NCBI GenBank assembly: GCA_013214355.1
Contig: JABSSL010000013.1
Location: 1 to 64,000, forward strand
Length of the DNA stretch: 64,000 bases
DNA from: Saprospiraceae bacterium
GTDB lineage: Bacteria; Bacteroidota; Bacteroidia; Chitinophagales; Saprospiraceae
Reading direction: 5' to 3'
Position 1 is the stretch's first letter. Every line of letters begins with the position of its first letter. The notes below the pieces were generated by a model. That model made no database searches and was not told where the DNA came from. It was given only the letters and a program-made list of their open reading frames with translations. Of this stretch, positions 1-8,704 are shown piece by piece. Made by a program: the position numbers and the translations under genes.

Positions 1-374
1 CAATATTCCCATTGCTCGTACTCCAACTATAGCTCGCATTAGTAGCATTCGTCGTAGCCGTCAAGGTAATCTGACCATTAACTGCATTACAATCGATCTC
101 GTAAGGACCGCCAGCATCACAACTAGGCTTGTCAAGGTCCTCGGTTACCGTGGCATCGCAGCTGCTAGTACAGCCATTATCCGTATTGGTAATCATCACC
201 GTATAGGTGCCGGCCTTATTTACTACAGGCGTTGCCGTACTACCGCCACTGACAATATTCCCATCGCTCGTACTCCAACTATAGCTCGCATTTGTCGCAT
301 CTGTAGTTGCTGTCAATGTAATCTCGCCATTAACCGCATTACAATCGATCTCATAAGGACCGCCAGCATCACAA
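1..374 (-). repeat. Tandem 252-bp (84-codon) coding repeats
   Basis: Positions 123-374 form one full repeat unit and 1-122 the start of the next. The motif beginning caatattccc recurs at 1 and 253, exactly 252 bp apart, and the motif ccgccagcatcacaa at 108 and 361 is spaced similarly. The copies differ by scattered, mostly silent or conservative changes (for example NGE against NGQ and DAT against NAT). Further copies presumably lie to the left of the window. Confidence 0.85.
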
Positions 375-1486
375 ACACAAATTACTTCATCACAATCAGG
401 CTCAACTTCCACCTCCTTTGAACAATTAGGATTATTGGCATCTGTGATGGTGATCGAAAGGCTACCATTACTGACGAGGAAGGGACCGAAAAAAGGTCCA
501 TTTACTTGATCATAATCTAGATTTGACTGACTGTCGTCTCCGGTAATAGAATAGCTGCCACTAGAGCATCCTGGATCCGGATTATCTACTTGAATAGTGT
601 ACGAAAATTCATCATCATCCGGATTAGTAGTTCCTTTGTTATCACAAATAACAACGATGACCGGGTCAGGAATTACGCAATCATCCTCCAGGCAGCAGCC
701 TGTGAAGCAATTGGGAATGCTATTGGACTCGTTAGGTGTTGTCCCAGTTATATTATTGTTTTCTTTTAGTTCATCATTAATATCTGAATACCATTCGCTT
801 ATGTTGGCCGTCCAGGTACCGGAGTTTTCAATTTGATCCTCTATTGCCAGACATAGACCATCTCCCTCTAATGTACCAGAGTTAATCTGGAAGTTACCTG
901 ACTTATTTACTTTGACTGACATATCGCATGCTGTGATGGTATTGTTACTACTTTGAAAATTTCCATTCGCCAGAACAATTTGCGTGTCATATATATACAT
1001 TCGGTTACTGTTCTGAAAATCTCCAGAATCATCCCCGTCCTGCATACCAAAGCCGGTAGCGGTAGCATTATTTTTGCCTCGATCACCAATCTCTATACAA
1101 CAGCCGATAATGACATCCACACCACTGGTACCCATACCACTGCCTGTGCTTTCCAATTGGTAATTAGCGGTAACATTAATACAGCAATCTTTCAAATACC
1201 GATAGCCTCCATCATTTTGCCAGTCTGAACTAGACTGAGTATCGCTGGAGCTATTAAATTTGCCTTCCGTAAAGCCCTCATTTGCATCTTCTTCACCAGA
1301 TTCTACGGAAGTTCCCTCGATACACACTGCCGTGCCGGGTTTTTGCTGAAAATTTCCGAAGATGCGAAGAGCACCACCATTCATCAAGAATTTGGCGCTT
1401 GAACCTTCTACTTGCAAATCTCCTCCGTTTACGACCAAATCAGGACCATCGACAACCAAAATGGCATTGCTACCAGTAATTGAAGA
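1..1486 (-). CDS. Secreted protein with PKD/Ig-like repeats, continuation after frameshift, runs off left edge
   Basis: Translating the minus strand from the TAA at 1489-1487 to position 1 gives an uninterrupted frame of about 495 codons without a start codon of its own, consistent with being the body of the gene that begins at 1869 or 1854. The first part is Asn/Gly/Ser-rich with short phrases such as GNFQ and SGNFQINSG, like a beta-helix or filament. It then passes through Cys-rich linkers into tandem 84-residue modules (CDAGGPYEIDCNAVNG, YSWSTSDGNI, AGTYTVMITN) that resemble PKD/Ig-like adhesin repeats of Bacteroidota. Such proteins usually end in a type IX secretion sorting domain, but the C-terminus is outside the window. 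The frameshift may be real decay or an assembly error. Confidence 0.65.
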
Positions 1487-1869
1487 TTAAGTGAGTTTGG
1501 AACCAGTACCGTACCACAACCTGTAATCTTCGCCACCTGAGTAAAAGATTGACAAGGGCCTAAAGGAGTTGAGTTACTGTTATCCCACACTAAAGTCTCG
1601 CCCTCTAGGTTGATGACTACATCGTAAGTATTGGGCGGATTACAAATCGGATTCCGATCTGGAGGAGCATCACAGACTGGTACCAAGGCATTGGCAGGGC
1701 CAGTCTCAGGGAGTAAACTCGTCCCGCGGGCATTCGTTTGATACGAAAAGAGTAATAATAAGAGAGGTAGGAAGAAAAGCCGATAGAAGGGGCTTAGTTC
1801 ACTGGAGTTGGGGGGGTATACTGGGTCAGTAAAGGACACAGCATGACCTTTCATGGTAGAACTACACAT
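1429..1869 (-). CDS. N-terminal part of secreted repeat-containing surface protein (frame 1)
   Basis: This frame encodes the start of a secreted protein. A hydrophobic stretch rich in Leu and Phe around residues 30-42 followed by a small-residue region (TNARG) looks like a signal peptide. The start could be the first Met or Met6 (ATG at 1854-1852), which gives a more usual signal-peptide length. The mature part is Cys/Pro/Asn-rich and of low complexity. The frame ends in TAA at 1429, but the reading continues convincingly in the -1 frame from about 1480 (SLNLQ followed by ITGSNAILVVDG). I therefore read this as the first part of the gene described next, split by one missing base. No function beyond a probable surface or secreted role can be assigned. 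Confidence 0.65.
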   Translation of the reverse strand: MCSSTMKGHAVSFTDPVYPPNSSELSPFYRLFFLPLLLLLFSYQTNARGTSLLPETGPANALVPVCDAPPDRNPICNPPNTYDVVINLEGETLVWDNSNSTPLGPCQSFTQVAKITGCGTVLVPNSLNLQLLVAMPFWLSMVLIWS

Positions 1870-2254
1870 AAAACCTTAGTGTTTATTTGTTTCTAAATAA
1901 TATCACAAGGTCAACTGAAATTTCAGTTACACGCGTAGGACTCCATCACTACCATGTACAAATGATAATGACCTTAGTGTTGCCCATAGCGATGCAACCT
2001 GTCGACCGAAATCTAAAGTTATCTGAGGGACAATATGCGGCTGATATCAGCCAAGGTCTGAAATAGAGTTACTGCGGAAGTTAGCGTTTGCTGTACTGAT
2101 GCTTCCTACTTGGGTCTGAGAATAGATTAAAATAGAAGAACAAACGACTTTAGGGAGTCCAGGTTTAGGAGAGTTATTATTAAGAGTTATCCAAAAGTAA
2201 ACAACTAATCGTAGAAAAGCAAAAAATGCACTTTTAATTATATGTGTGTTATCC
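1870..2254. other. Intergenic region, no gene recognised
   Basis: About 385 bp between the repeat protein and the P450 3' end. It must hold the promoter of the minus-strand repeat protein, but no clear TAnnTTTG element was found. A short minus-strand open frame (2047-2289) overlaps the P450 end and resembles nothing known. Confidence 0.5.
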
Positions 2255-3607
2255 CTATACCAAGCTATCAAATATAATAGGAATCCCATTTTTAGGCCGA
2301 AGCGTCACCAAGGGAAGCATCTCAGGTGGTTGCTGGGAAGCCAAACGGATTCGGTATTTCCTCAGGTAATAAGCTAACACCAATTGCATTTCCATCATCG
2401 CGAAGCTATTCCCAATACACAATCTTGGCCCGCCACCAAAGGGTAAGTAAGAATAGTTAGTATTCATCTGCTTCCTACTCGTCGGTGCAAATCGTTCGGG
2501 TCGAAAGGCTTCGGGATCGTCCCAGAATTTTGCATCATGATGCAGCGCGTAGATCGCCAAAACGACCATGGTTCCTTTAGGCACCTCATGCCCCTTTATT
2601 TCATCATCTGCTGCTGCTTGTCGATCCGTTACCCAGGCGGGTGGATATAAGCGCATGCTTTCTTCGATCACTTGGGTGGTATAGGAAAGTTTGGGTACAT
2701 CCATGAAGGTAGGCTCACGGGAGCCGAGTACTTCCCGTAGCTCAGTGCGCAGAAGTTCCTGTTTATCAGGATGTTTGGCCAAGAGGTAAAAAATCCAGGA
2801 TAACGCATTGGCCGTTGTTTCATGACCAGCGGTAATTAAAATATTGGTCTCTTCTAACAATTGCTGATCCGTCATTCCCTCGCCAGTATCCTCATACCGT
2901 GCGTCCAGTAGCATTTGCAGCAAATCCTCTTTGGACTCCCCGGAGCTTCGTCGAGCTCGAATTAGGCCCAGTAGCACTTCATCAGCTTGTTTACTTAGCT
3001 TAACATGCTTGGCCAGTTGACCCGACATTCGAAACCAAGGATTCAGATAGGGTTGGCGGATTTGCTGGACCAAAAAGGCCTGAATCGTGGTGAGGCTATT
3101 GCTTAATAGATCCAACTTGTCAGCCGAAACGGCCGTACTGAACAAGGAGCGCGTGACGATATCAAAAGCCAATCGCATCATCATCGGGTATACATCTACA
3201 CGCTCATCACGCCCCTTCGCCCCTAAGGCCATGGGTTCTGATTCCATAATGACTTGATTCATGATCTCTACCAGGGCTTGCAGGCGCTGTTTATGAAAAC
3301 CAGGTTGGATTAAGCGACGCTGTTGCAGCCAATAAGGGCCTTCGCTGGTGAGTAGGCCATTCCCCAAAAAACGGCGGAGCTTCTCAAAGATCATCGGAGT
3401 CTTGATATAATTGCGATGATTCTTCTGCAAAACGTGCCGGATGATATCGGGATCCTTTGTGACCATCATGGGTTGGATGCCTCCCAAATAAGCACGATAG
3501 GTATCTCCGTGTTTCTGAAAATTATGCAGAAAGCCAGGAATGGGATTCTTCGAGTGCTTCATGGCAAATCGAAGAGATCGTAGGCGCAGGATTAATTTTG
3601 ATTTCAA
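2255..3607 (-). CDS. Cytochrome P450
   Basis: A 450-residue soluble P450 monooxygenase with all signature elements: the I-helix oxygen-activation motif AGHETT (residues 260-265), the K-helix ExxR (E316-R319, in EESMRLYPPAW), the PERF segment (about 370-373), and the haem-binding loop FGGGPRLCIG with the proximal Cys at 397. Length and motifs fit the CYP4/CYP102-like class common in bacteria and typical of fatty-acid or terpenoid hydroxylases; the substrate cannot be read from sequence. There is no N-terminal membrane anchor, as usual for bacterial enzymes. It starts 17 bp after the stop of the methyltransferase gene and is probably cotranscribed with it. No ferredoxin or reductase partner is nearby. 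A functional link to the carotenoid or isoprenoid genes farther along is possible but unproven. Confidence 0.95.
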   Translation of the reverse strand: MKSKLILRLRSLRFAMKHSKNPIPGFLHNFQKHGDTYRAYLGGIQPMMVTKDPDIIRHVLQKNHRNYIKTPMIFEKLRRFLGNGLLTSEGPYWLQQRRLIQPGFHKQRLQALVEIMNQVIMESEPMALGAKGRDERVDVYPMMMRLAFDIVTRSLFSTAVSADKLDLLSNSLTTIQAFLVQQIRQPYLNPWFRMSGQLAKHVKLSKQADEVLLGLIRARRSSGESKEDLLQMLLDARYEDTGEGMTDQQLLEETNILITAGHETTANALSWIFYLLAKHPDKQELLRTELREVLGSREPTFMDVPKLSYTTQVIEESMRLYPPAWVTDRQAAADDEIKGHEVPKGTMVVLAIYALHHDAKFWDDPEAFRPERFAPTSRKQMNTNYSYLPFGGGPRLCIGNSFAMMEMQLVLAYYLRKYRIRLASQQPPEMLPLVTLRPKNGIPIIFDSLV

Positions 3608-3624
3608 AACGCTAGGGTTGTTGG

Positions 3625-4152
3625 CTAGTGATCAATAGGTCGCTGTGTTCTTTGTCGGTTCCATTCAAAAAGTGCCATGCCTAAGGCCTGCACCACATTC
3701 ATCGAAGAATTGATACCTTGCATAGGGATGTGAATACAAAAATCTAAACGCTCCAGCACCTCCGCCGATACGCCCACATTTTCACTCCCCAGCCAGATGG
3801 CGATCGGTTGGCTCATCGGCAAGGCGCAATCATATAAGGATTTGCTATGGTTCGTAATTTCCAAGCCAATCAATTGATAACCCTCCCTGGCTAGCTGATC
3901 TAATACCTGGAGTTTATCAACAGAATGGGTAAAAGCAACCCGTTTATCGGTGGCTCGTGCAGTACGCTTAATTTTGCGGTTTGGCGGGGCGACGGAAGCT
4001 CCAACCAGATACAATTTTTCCACACCCATGGCATCTGCCAAACGGAATACGGACCCTACATTCAAAGGATCCAGCATATCCTCGCAGATGACCACTAGCG
4101 GAAAATTTCGTTTCCCGGTGGCCACTTCCTGATGTTCGAGTTGTCGCTCCAC
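3625..4152 (-). CDS. SpoU/TrmH-family RNA 2'-O-methyltransferase
   Basis: A 175-residue SPOUT methyltransferase. Motif 1 (DPLNVGSVFRLADAMG), motif 2 (IWLGSENVGVS) and motif 3 (IPMQGINSSMNVVQALGMALFEW) build the trefoil-knot SAM site. The Arg of motif 1 and the Glu-Asn of motif 2 are present. The short length, with no N-terminal substrate-binding extension, resembles TrmH-like or TrmL-like tRNA enzymes; the exact target nucleotide is unknown. The start is a GTG at 4152-4150 encoding VERQLEHQE; no in-frame ATG precedes the conserved region. Immediately upstream is a run of 7-bp repeats in place of an ordinary leader. The gene probably forms a transcription unit with the downstream P450. Confidence 0.9.
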   Translation of the reverse strand: MERQLEHQEVATGKRNFPLVVICEDMLDPLNVGSVFRLADAMGVEKLYLVGASVAPPNRKIKRTARATDKRVAFTHSVDKLQVLDQLAREGYQLIGLEITNHSKSLYDCALPMSQPIAIWLGSENVGVSAEVLERLDFCIHIPMQGINSSMNVVQALGMALFEWNRQRTQRPIDH

Positions 4153-4156
4153 GGTG

Positions 4157-4197
4157 TAATGTTTAATGTTTAATGTTTAATGTTTAATGTTTAATGT
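4157..4197. repeat. Heptanucleotide tandem repeat (TAATGTT, almost six copies) in the 5' leader
   Basis: Five perfect copies of TAATGTT (4157-4191) plus a nearly complete sixth lie 5 bp upstream of the GTG start of the SpoU methyltransferase and about 36 bp from the stop of the amidohydrolase. On the coding strand the unit reads AACATTA. There is no Shine-Dalgarno sequence between repeat and start. Confidence 0.95.
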
Positions 4198-4232
4198 AAA
4201 CTAAGACTTTCCTCATTATCAATTACTAACTA

Positions 4233-5939
4233 TCAATCCGCGCTGTACTTCACCTCTCCTCCCACAATAGTCATTTGTACCTCCGTCTCGAGAATTTCCT
4301 CATCGGTACAAGTCGTTAAGTCTTTAGATAGGACCACGATATCCGCCAATTTGCCTTCTTCAAGAGAACCTTTGTCTTGCTCTTCAAAGCCAGCATAAGC
4401 ATTCCACAAGGTATAGGAATACAGAGCTTCATCACGCGTCATGCGTTGCTCAGGGAAGAATTCCAGGCCCGTATCCACTCGTTTTCTGGTAACCGAAGCA
4501 TACAGGCATTCAAATGGATTGACATCTTCTACCGGTGCATCGGTTCCATTGGCCACTTTTGCCCCGGAATCCAAGAGGGAGCGCCAGGGGTAAGCACCTT
4601 CCTTAGCCCTTTGTTCCCCCAAACGCTTTACAACAAAAGGAGCGTCTGAAGTACAATGAATCCCCTGCATGGAAGCGATTACGTCTAAACTGCTGAAGCG
4701 GGCAATGTCCCTTGGGTGGAGGTGCTGAGCATGTTCTATTCGCCATCTCAGGTCCGTTTTATCTGGATTCTCTGCGAAATTCTTTTCCATAATATCTAAA
4801 ACCACCCGGTTGGCCCGGTCGCCAATGGCATGTACACAAAGTTGCATATTGTGATCAATGGCGAGTTTGGCGATCTTCTCCACCTCGGAGATCGGGGTAG
4901 TGTTTTGGCCATGGAATTCAGACTTATCGTTGTAGGATTTAAGTAGCCATGCACCAAATGCCCCTAAGGCGCCGTCGACCTCTGTTTTAATAGCCTTGCA
5001 GGTAAAGAAATTGTCTCCCGCATTAATAATTGGGAAGCCAGCCATATTGTCCTTCATCCGATCGTGCGAATGCCGCAGCATTACCCACAGCCGGAGGTTC
5101 AAATCCCCCTCCTTCGCCAACTCCTGATACCACTCAATGTCTTGGTAAGAAGAGCCTGCATCTTGGAAAGAAGTAACGCCATTTTCTAAGCATTCCTTTT
5201 GGGCGGCTTCGATTCCTTTGATCCAATTGTCTTTCTTCTGATCATCTGTAAGCGTATTCACGTATTCCTGATAAGCGGCTCTGATAATGGCTTGAGCCCG
5301 TTCCTCAAAAACACCAATGGCCTCTCCCCTGGAATCTCGTACAATCTCTCCCCCACTTGGATTTGGCGTCTCTTTACTCACTCCAGCCAACTCCATGGCC
5401 TTGGCATTAGCAAACAAGCCGTGACCACTGGCATGCCCGAGCAGTACAGGATTATCTGGAGATACCGCGCTGAGCTTATCGTGAAAAGGATAGCCCAGCA
5501 CATTTCGGTCCAAAGCTTCTAGCCATTTCTCTTGATGCCAACCTCTCCCCGTGATCCACTCACCCGGTTTGGCTTTCTTGGCAGCCTCGGCCACCATTTC
5601 AACGATCTCGTCCCAACTTTTAACTTTCAGAAAGTTTAGATTGAGCATACTTTGTCCCAATCCCGAAAAGTGGCCGTGCCCTTCAATTAAGCCCGGCATA
5701 GCAAATTGCCCCTCTAGGTCAATCACTTCTGTCGACTCCCCTTTCAAGAGCTCGATATCTGCTGTAGAACCTACCTTCATAATCCGTCCATCTTGGACAG
5801 CAATGGCTTGGGCTGTAGGTTGGTCAGCATTGACGGTGTAAAAATTACCGTTTATAAAGACCGTATCTGCGCTGTCTTTTGATTGGCAGGCAGATAATAG
5901 GAAGGCTAGAAGCATTCCTTGAAAAATCCGAATACGCAT
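4233..5939 (-). CDS. YtcJ-like amidohydrolase lipoprotein
   Basis: A metal-dependent hydrolase of the amidohydrolase_3 (YtcJ/LAF3) family with a lipoprotein signal (FQGMLLAFLLSACQSK; lipobox Cys about residue 18), so it is expected on a periplasmic or outer-membrane face. Domain signs in order are the N-terminal beta-sandwich (FINGNFYTVNADQP), the metal HxH in IEGHGHFSG, HAIGDRANR in the barrel, the late Asp in GTDAPVE, and the closing GSLEEGKLADIVVLS. The start at 5939 is chosen because it gives the signal peptide; an upstream in-frame ATG at 6044 would add 35 residues without signal character. The substrate is unknown. It is paralogous to the protein at 27354-29066. It may be the first gene of a unit with the methyltransferase and P450, 80 bp downstream. 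Confidence 0.9.
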   Translation of the reverse strand: MRIRIFQGMLLAFLLSACQSKDSADTVFINGNFYTVNADQPTAQAIAVQDGRIMKVGSTADIELLKGESTEVIDLEGQFAMPGLIEGHGHFSGLGQSMLNLNFLKVKSWDEIVEMVAEAAKKAKPGEWITGRGWHQEKWLEALDRNVLGYPFHDKLSAVSPDNPVLLGHASGHGLFANAKAMELAGVSKETPNPSGGEIVRDSRGEAIGVFEERAQAIIRAAYQEYVNTLTDDQKKDNWIKGIEAAQKECLENGVTSFQDAGSSYQDIEWYQELAKEGDLNLRLWVMLRHSHDRMKDNMAGFPIINAGDNFFTCKAIKTEVDGALGAFGAWLLKSYNDKSEFHGQNTTPISEVEKIAKLAIDHNMQLCVHAIGDRANRVVLDIMEKNFAENPDKTDLRWRIEHAQHLHPRDIARFSSLDVIASMQGIHCTSDAPFVVKRLGEQRAKEGAYPWRSLLDSGAKVANGTDAPVEDVNPFECLYASVTRKRVDTGLEFFPEQRMTRDEALYSYTLWNAYAGFEEQDKGSLEEGKLADIVVLSKDLTTCTDEEILETEVQMTIVGGEVKYSAD

Positions 5940-6074
5940 GTAGCTTAAGTTTTGTGTAAAGTGGAAATTGGTAGTAAACTGCCACGGAGGCAAGATTTTT
6001 TCAATGCCTTCAAATCTAATAATTATTGAGAAAAAATAATGCATAGAAAAATCCCCTTGATTTTCACAGGCCTT

Positions 6075-6082
6075 TATATTTG
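6075..6082 (+). promoter_or_regulatory. Candidate Bacteroidota -7 promoter element (TATATTTG)
   Basis: TATATTTG matches the TAnnTTTG -7 consensus and ends only 6 nt before the ATG of the acylphosphatase gene at 6089. A TTG at 6057-6059 is a weak -33 candidate with short spacing. If used, the transcript would be nearly leaderless. Confidence 0.45.
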
Positions 6083-6088
6083 CACCTC

Positions 6089-6364
6089 ATGCAACGGATA
6101 TCAATTGAATTACGAATTTCCGGAAAGGTACAAGGTGTCTACTACCGGGGCTCCACGAAAGCTAAAGCAGAGGAATTGGGACTTTGTGGATGGGTAAGAA
6201 ACGAAAGCAACGGAGACGTTTGTGCCGTTATAGAGGGGCCGAAGGAGCAGGTTGAGGAGTTGATTGCCTGGTGTGGGGAAGGACCAAGAATGGCTCGGGT
6301 GGACCATATTGAGCAGAAGCCAGGACCATTACAACATTTCGATAACTTTAGGATTTTGCGATGA
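6089..6364 (+). CDS. acyP: Acylphosphatase
   Basis: A 91-residue acylphosphatase, the normal size for the family, hydrolysing acyl phosphates such as carbamoyl phosphate and 1,3-bisphosphoglycerate. The signature GKVQGVYYRGST carries the phosphate-binding Arg, and GWVRNESNGDV holds the catalytic Asn. An in-frame TTG at 6080 would add three residues, but the ATG at 6089 aligns with family starts. The stop overlaps the start of the next gene by 4 bp (ATGA), so the two are translationally coupled. A -7 promoter element lies directly upstream. Confidence 0.93.
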   Translation: MQRISIELRISGKVQGVYYRGSTKAKAEELGLCGWVRNESNGDVCAVIEGPKEQVEELIAWCGEGPRMARVDHIEQKPGPLQHFDNFRILR

Positions 6365-6816
6365 ATATAACGATTAGGAAAGCTGCCAAAGCAGATCTCC
6401 AAGCGATTCATGACTTGGTGAGAGAATTAGCTATTTATGAAAAGGCGGAACATGAATTCGTAGCCACCTTGGCCGATTATGAAGCCGATTTCGAAGCAGG
6501 TATTTACGATGCTCACGTGGCAGCGGTTAACGGGAAAGTAGTTGGGATGGCCCTTTACTACATGACCTATTCCACGTGGAAAGGTCGAATGTTCTACCTG
6601 GAAGATTTTGTGGTATTGGAGGCCTACCGTAGGTTGGGGCTAGGCCAAATGCTATTTGACGCCTTCCTGCAGGAGGCAAAAGACCGACAATGTCGGCTAG
6701 TAAAATGGCAAGTTTTGGACTGGAATGAACCCGCTTTGCGTTTTTACCGTAAAAACAATGCAGTGATAGAAAAGGAATGGTGGAATGGTAAGATTTTCCT
6801 CACTGAACTCCACTAA
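6361..6816 (+). CDS. GNAT acetyltransferase, SSAT (diamine/thialysine N-acetyltransferase) type
   Basis: A 151-residue single-domain GNAT enzyme using acetyl-CoA. The acetyl-CoA loop is seen as RRLGLGQMLF (a variant of RxxGxG/A), preceded by beta-4 with YLEDFVV. The segment STWKGRMFYLEDFVV and the C-terminal NEPALRFYRKNNAVIEKEWW are characteristic of the spermidine/spermine and thialysine N-acetyltransferase branch, so the likely substrate is a polyamine or a lysine-like amine; this is a family-level inference. It overlaps the acylphosphatase stop by 4 bp and ends the small operon. No signal peptide is present, so it is cytoplasmic. Confidence 0.9.
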   Translation: MNITIRKAAKADLQAIHDLVRELAIYEKAEHEFVATLADYEADFEAGIYDAHVAAVNGKVVGMALYYMTYSTWKGRMFYLEDFVVLEAYRRLGLGQMLFDAFLQEAKDRQCRLVKWQVLDWNEPALRFYRKNNAVIEKEWWNGKIFLTELH

Positions 6817-7351
6817 TTGAAAGGTCAATGAGTAGTGGTAAATAAGTTGTACCGAATCTTATGAGGCTCTTTTGAAGATATGCTGCTTTACAGCAATATG
6901 CTGGTTAGCGCTGCTAGCATCCTGAGTTTCTCTGGCAGCTAAACAGGCTTGCGCCTCACCTAAATTCGCTATAGCACTAGTACTATTCCAGATCACTCAT
7001 CCACCACTACTTAAGTTAAAATCAAAGGGTCATTAGCTTAGCATTACAAATAGCTGCTGTGGTCATACTAAATACCGGTGAACCTACAGTAGCCAGCGAC
7101 TTATTTGTTAAAACCAAAATATCTTAATACCTTTGATTTCAGATTTGTTAATACTTTTCCCTACGGTTAGAAAGCTTCACTTCGCACTGATAACGTGCTG
7201 ATTCCACATAAGATATACTTAAAGATATAGTGTTTCATAGTGTGAGGGGTAGCCGCTTCGGTGGTTGCTCCTTTTCTTTTTTAGCGCATCAGACTCCAGC
7301 CTTTCCTAGCCAAGAAAAAGTACGAATTGAAGTTATAATTTAGGTGTAAAA
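6817..7351. other. Gene-free region between convergent genes
   Basis: About 535 bp between convergent acetyltransferase and prenyl synthase genes. I see no convincing open frame, tRNA or strong terminator. A 9-bp inverted repeat (AGTAGTGGT at 6831-6839, ACCACTACT at 7003-7011) is too distant to be an obvious hairpin. Confidence 0.5.
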
Positions 7352-8326
7352 TCAAAATTCCCGCACCAGAAGTTCGTGTGCTAAATCTGCCAACTCCTTT
7401 TTCCTTTCTGAAGACACTGCCACTTTTTCCAAATGCTTAAAAGCTTGGTCTTGGTAGCTTTGCATCTGTTCGGAAGCTACCTCTAATACTTGGTATTTTT
7501 CAAACAGCGAGGTAACAGCGGCTACCTTTTCAGCCTCTTCAAATTCCTTTGTACTCATCCAATGCTTGAGTGCCGCCTGATCTTCAGCATTAGCCAACTC
7601 CTGGGCCTTTAATAGTAGAAAAGTCTTTTTGTTATTCAGAATATCTCCGCCAACCTTTTTTCCAAACTTGGCTGGATCACCAAAGGTATCTAGGATATCA
7701 TCTTGCATCTGAAATGCCAACCCAATATTGCGCCCAAACGCGCCCAAATGATGGCAATTATCTGGTCCCGATTCTGCCAAAATCGCCCCAAGGCTCAAAC
7801 TCCCTTCGATTAGAGCCGCCGTTTTATATTCTATCATCTTTAAGTAGGCAGGAATGGTGACATCATCTCGGGTTTCAAAATCCATATCGTATTGCTGCCC
7901 CTCACACACTTTGATGGCCACTTCATTGAAGGTCTGCACCAAAGCCGGTATCAAAGCCGCTGGAGCTTTCAGCAAGAATTCATAGCACTTAATCAGCATA
8001 ACGTCTCCCGAAAGGATACCTGTATTCACATCGTATAGCTCATGAACCGTGGGTTTGCCACGCCGCAAAGGAGCTTCATCCATAATATCATCATGTACCA
8101 AACTAAAGTTGTGAAAAACCTCCACGGCTAAAGCAAGTGGTAAGGCTGGCTCATGTTTATCATGAAATAGGCGATACCCCATCAACACCAAAATGGGTCG
8201 GAGTCGCTTGCCTCCTAATTGCATAATATAATCTACCGGCTGATACAGGCCATTGGGGGCCTGATCAAAAGTATTGGCCTCCAAGTAGGCCATAAAATCG
8301 GAATAGTATGCGCTAACTAGTTGCAT
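7352..8326 (-). CDS. Polyprenyl (geranylgeranyl/farnesyl-type) diphosphate synthase
   Basis: A 324-residue trans-isoprenyl diphosphate synthase that condenses IPP with allylic diphosphates. The substrate motif GGKRLRP (about residues 34-40), the first Asp-rich motif DDIMDEAPLRR, the second QMQDDILDTFGD, and the intervening KTAALIEGS are all intact. Chain length cannot be set with certainty, but the fit is best to short-chain (C15/C20) enzymes of Bacteroidota, which supply quinone, carotenoid and undecaprenyl routes. Unusually for this window the start has a good ribosome site: AAGGAG, visible as ctccttt at 8332-8338, about 6-8 nt before the ATG. It diverges from the response-regulator gene. 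A carotenoid-type oxygenase 6 kb away may use its downstream products. Confidence 0.92.
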   Translation of the reverse strand: MQLVSAYYSDFMAYLEANTFDQAPNGLYQPVDYIMQLGGKRLRPILVLMGYRLFHDKHEPALPLALAVEVFHNFSLVHDDIMDEAPLRRGKPTVHELYDVNTGILSGDVMLIKCYEFLLKAPAALIPALVQTFNEVAIKVCEGQQYDMDFETRDDVTIPAYLKMIEYKTAALIEGSLSLGAILAESGPDNCHHLGAFGRNIGLAFQMQDDILDTFGDPAKFGKKVGGDILNNKKTFLLLKAQELANAEDQAALKHWMSTKEFEEAEKVAAVTSLFEKYQVLEVASEQMQSYQDQAFKHLEKVAVSSERKKELADLAHELLVREF

Positions 8327-8704
8327 GTTGGCTCCTTTTTAAATACGACAATGTCCATTCTTGTGAAGAGATCTGGACCAAATATCATTTCCTCTAATCT
8401 ATTTTCGAACAAAAGTCCCAAATATTCGTAATATGCCTCTAGGAGGGAACAATTATAAAAGCTATTTTTGGATATTAATCAATTTCGGGTTTAGGAGTTG
8501 GTATGAAAAGGGGGAACCAAGACTAGATACCGGCCTGTCTTCATCAACCAACATTCAAAGCAAGCATATTTTACTTGCTACGATACAAACGCTCCTAGCT
8601 TAAATAGATTAAGTGCAAAAAAGTTTGAAGATGAATTAGCTGTTCATCTTTTCAATTCAAAAAGGTATATTGGCCTTTCATTTGTTCATTTTATCCAAAG
8701 TGTC
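8327..8704. other. Divergent intergenic region
   Basis: About 378 bp separating divergent prenyl synthase and response-regulator genes. It holds the AAGGAG ribosome site of the synthase (minus strand, near 8332-8338). Promoters must lie here, but no full TAnnTTTG element with a matched -33 box was found. Confidence 0.5.

Noticed and set aside
597-1228. Plus-strand frames inside the repeat-protein region (597-836 and 953-1228)
   Set aside because: They lie antisense to a long coherent minus-strand frame and are low-complexity shadows of it.
1429-1489. Programmed -1 frameshift near 1480
   Set aside because: No X-XXY-YYZ slippery heptamer or downstream hairpin was seen at CTTCAATTACTG; sequencing error or mutation is more likely.
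2047-2289. 80-codon open frame on the minus strand beside the P450 gene
   Set aside because: It overlaps the P450 3' end, has no domain-like features and no clear start signal, so it is probably random.
5940-6044. Upstream start for the first YtcJ-like protein
   Set aside because: It would place 35 extra residues before a good lipoprotein signal.
6831-7011. 9-bp inverted repeat between convergent genes
   Set aside because: The arms are about 170 bp apart and no T-run follows, so it is not a plausible terminator.
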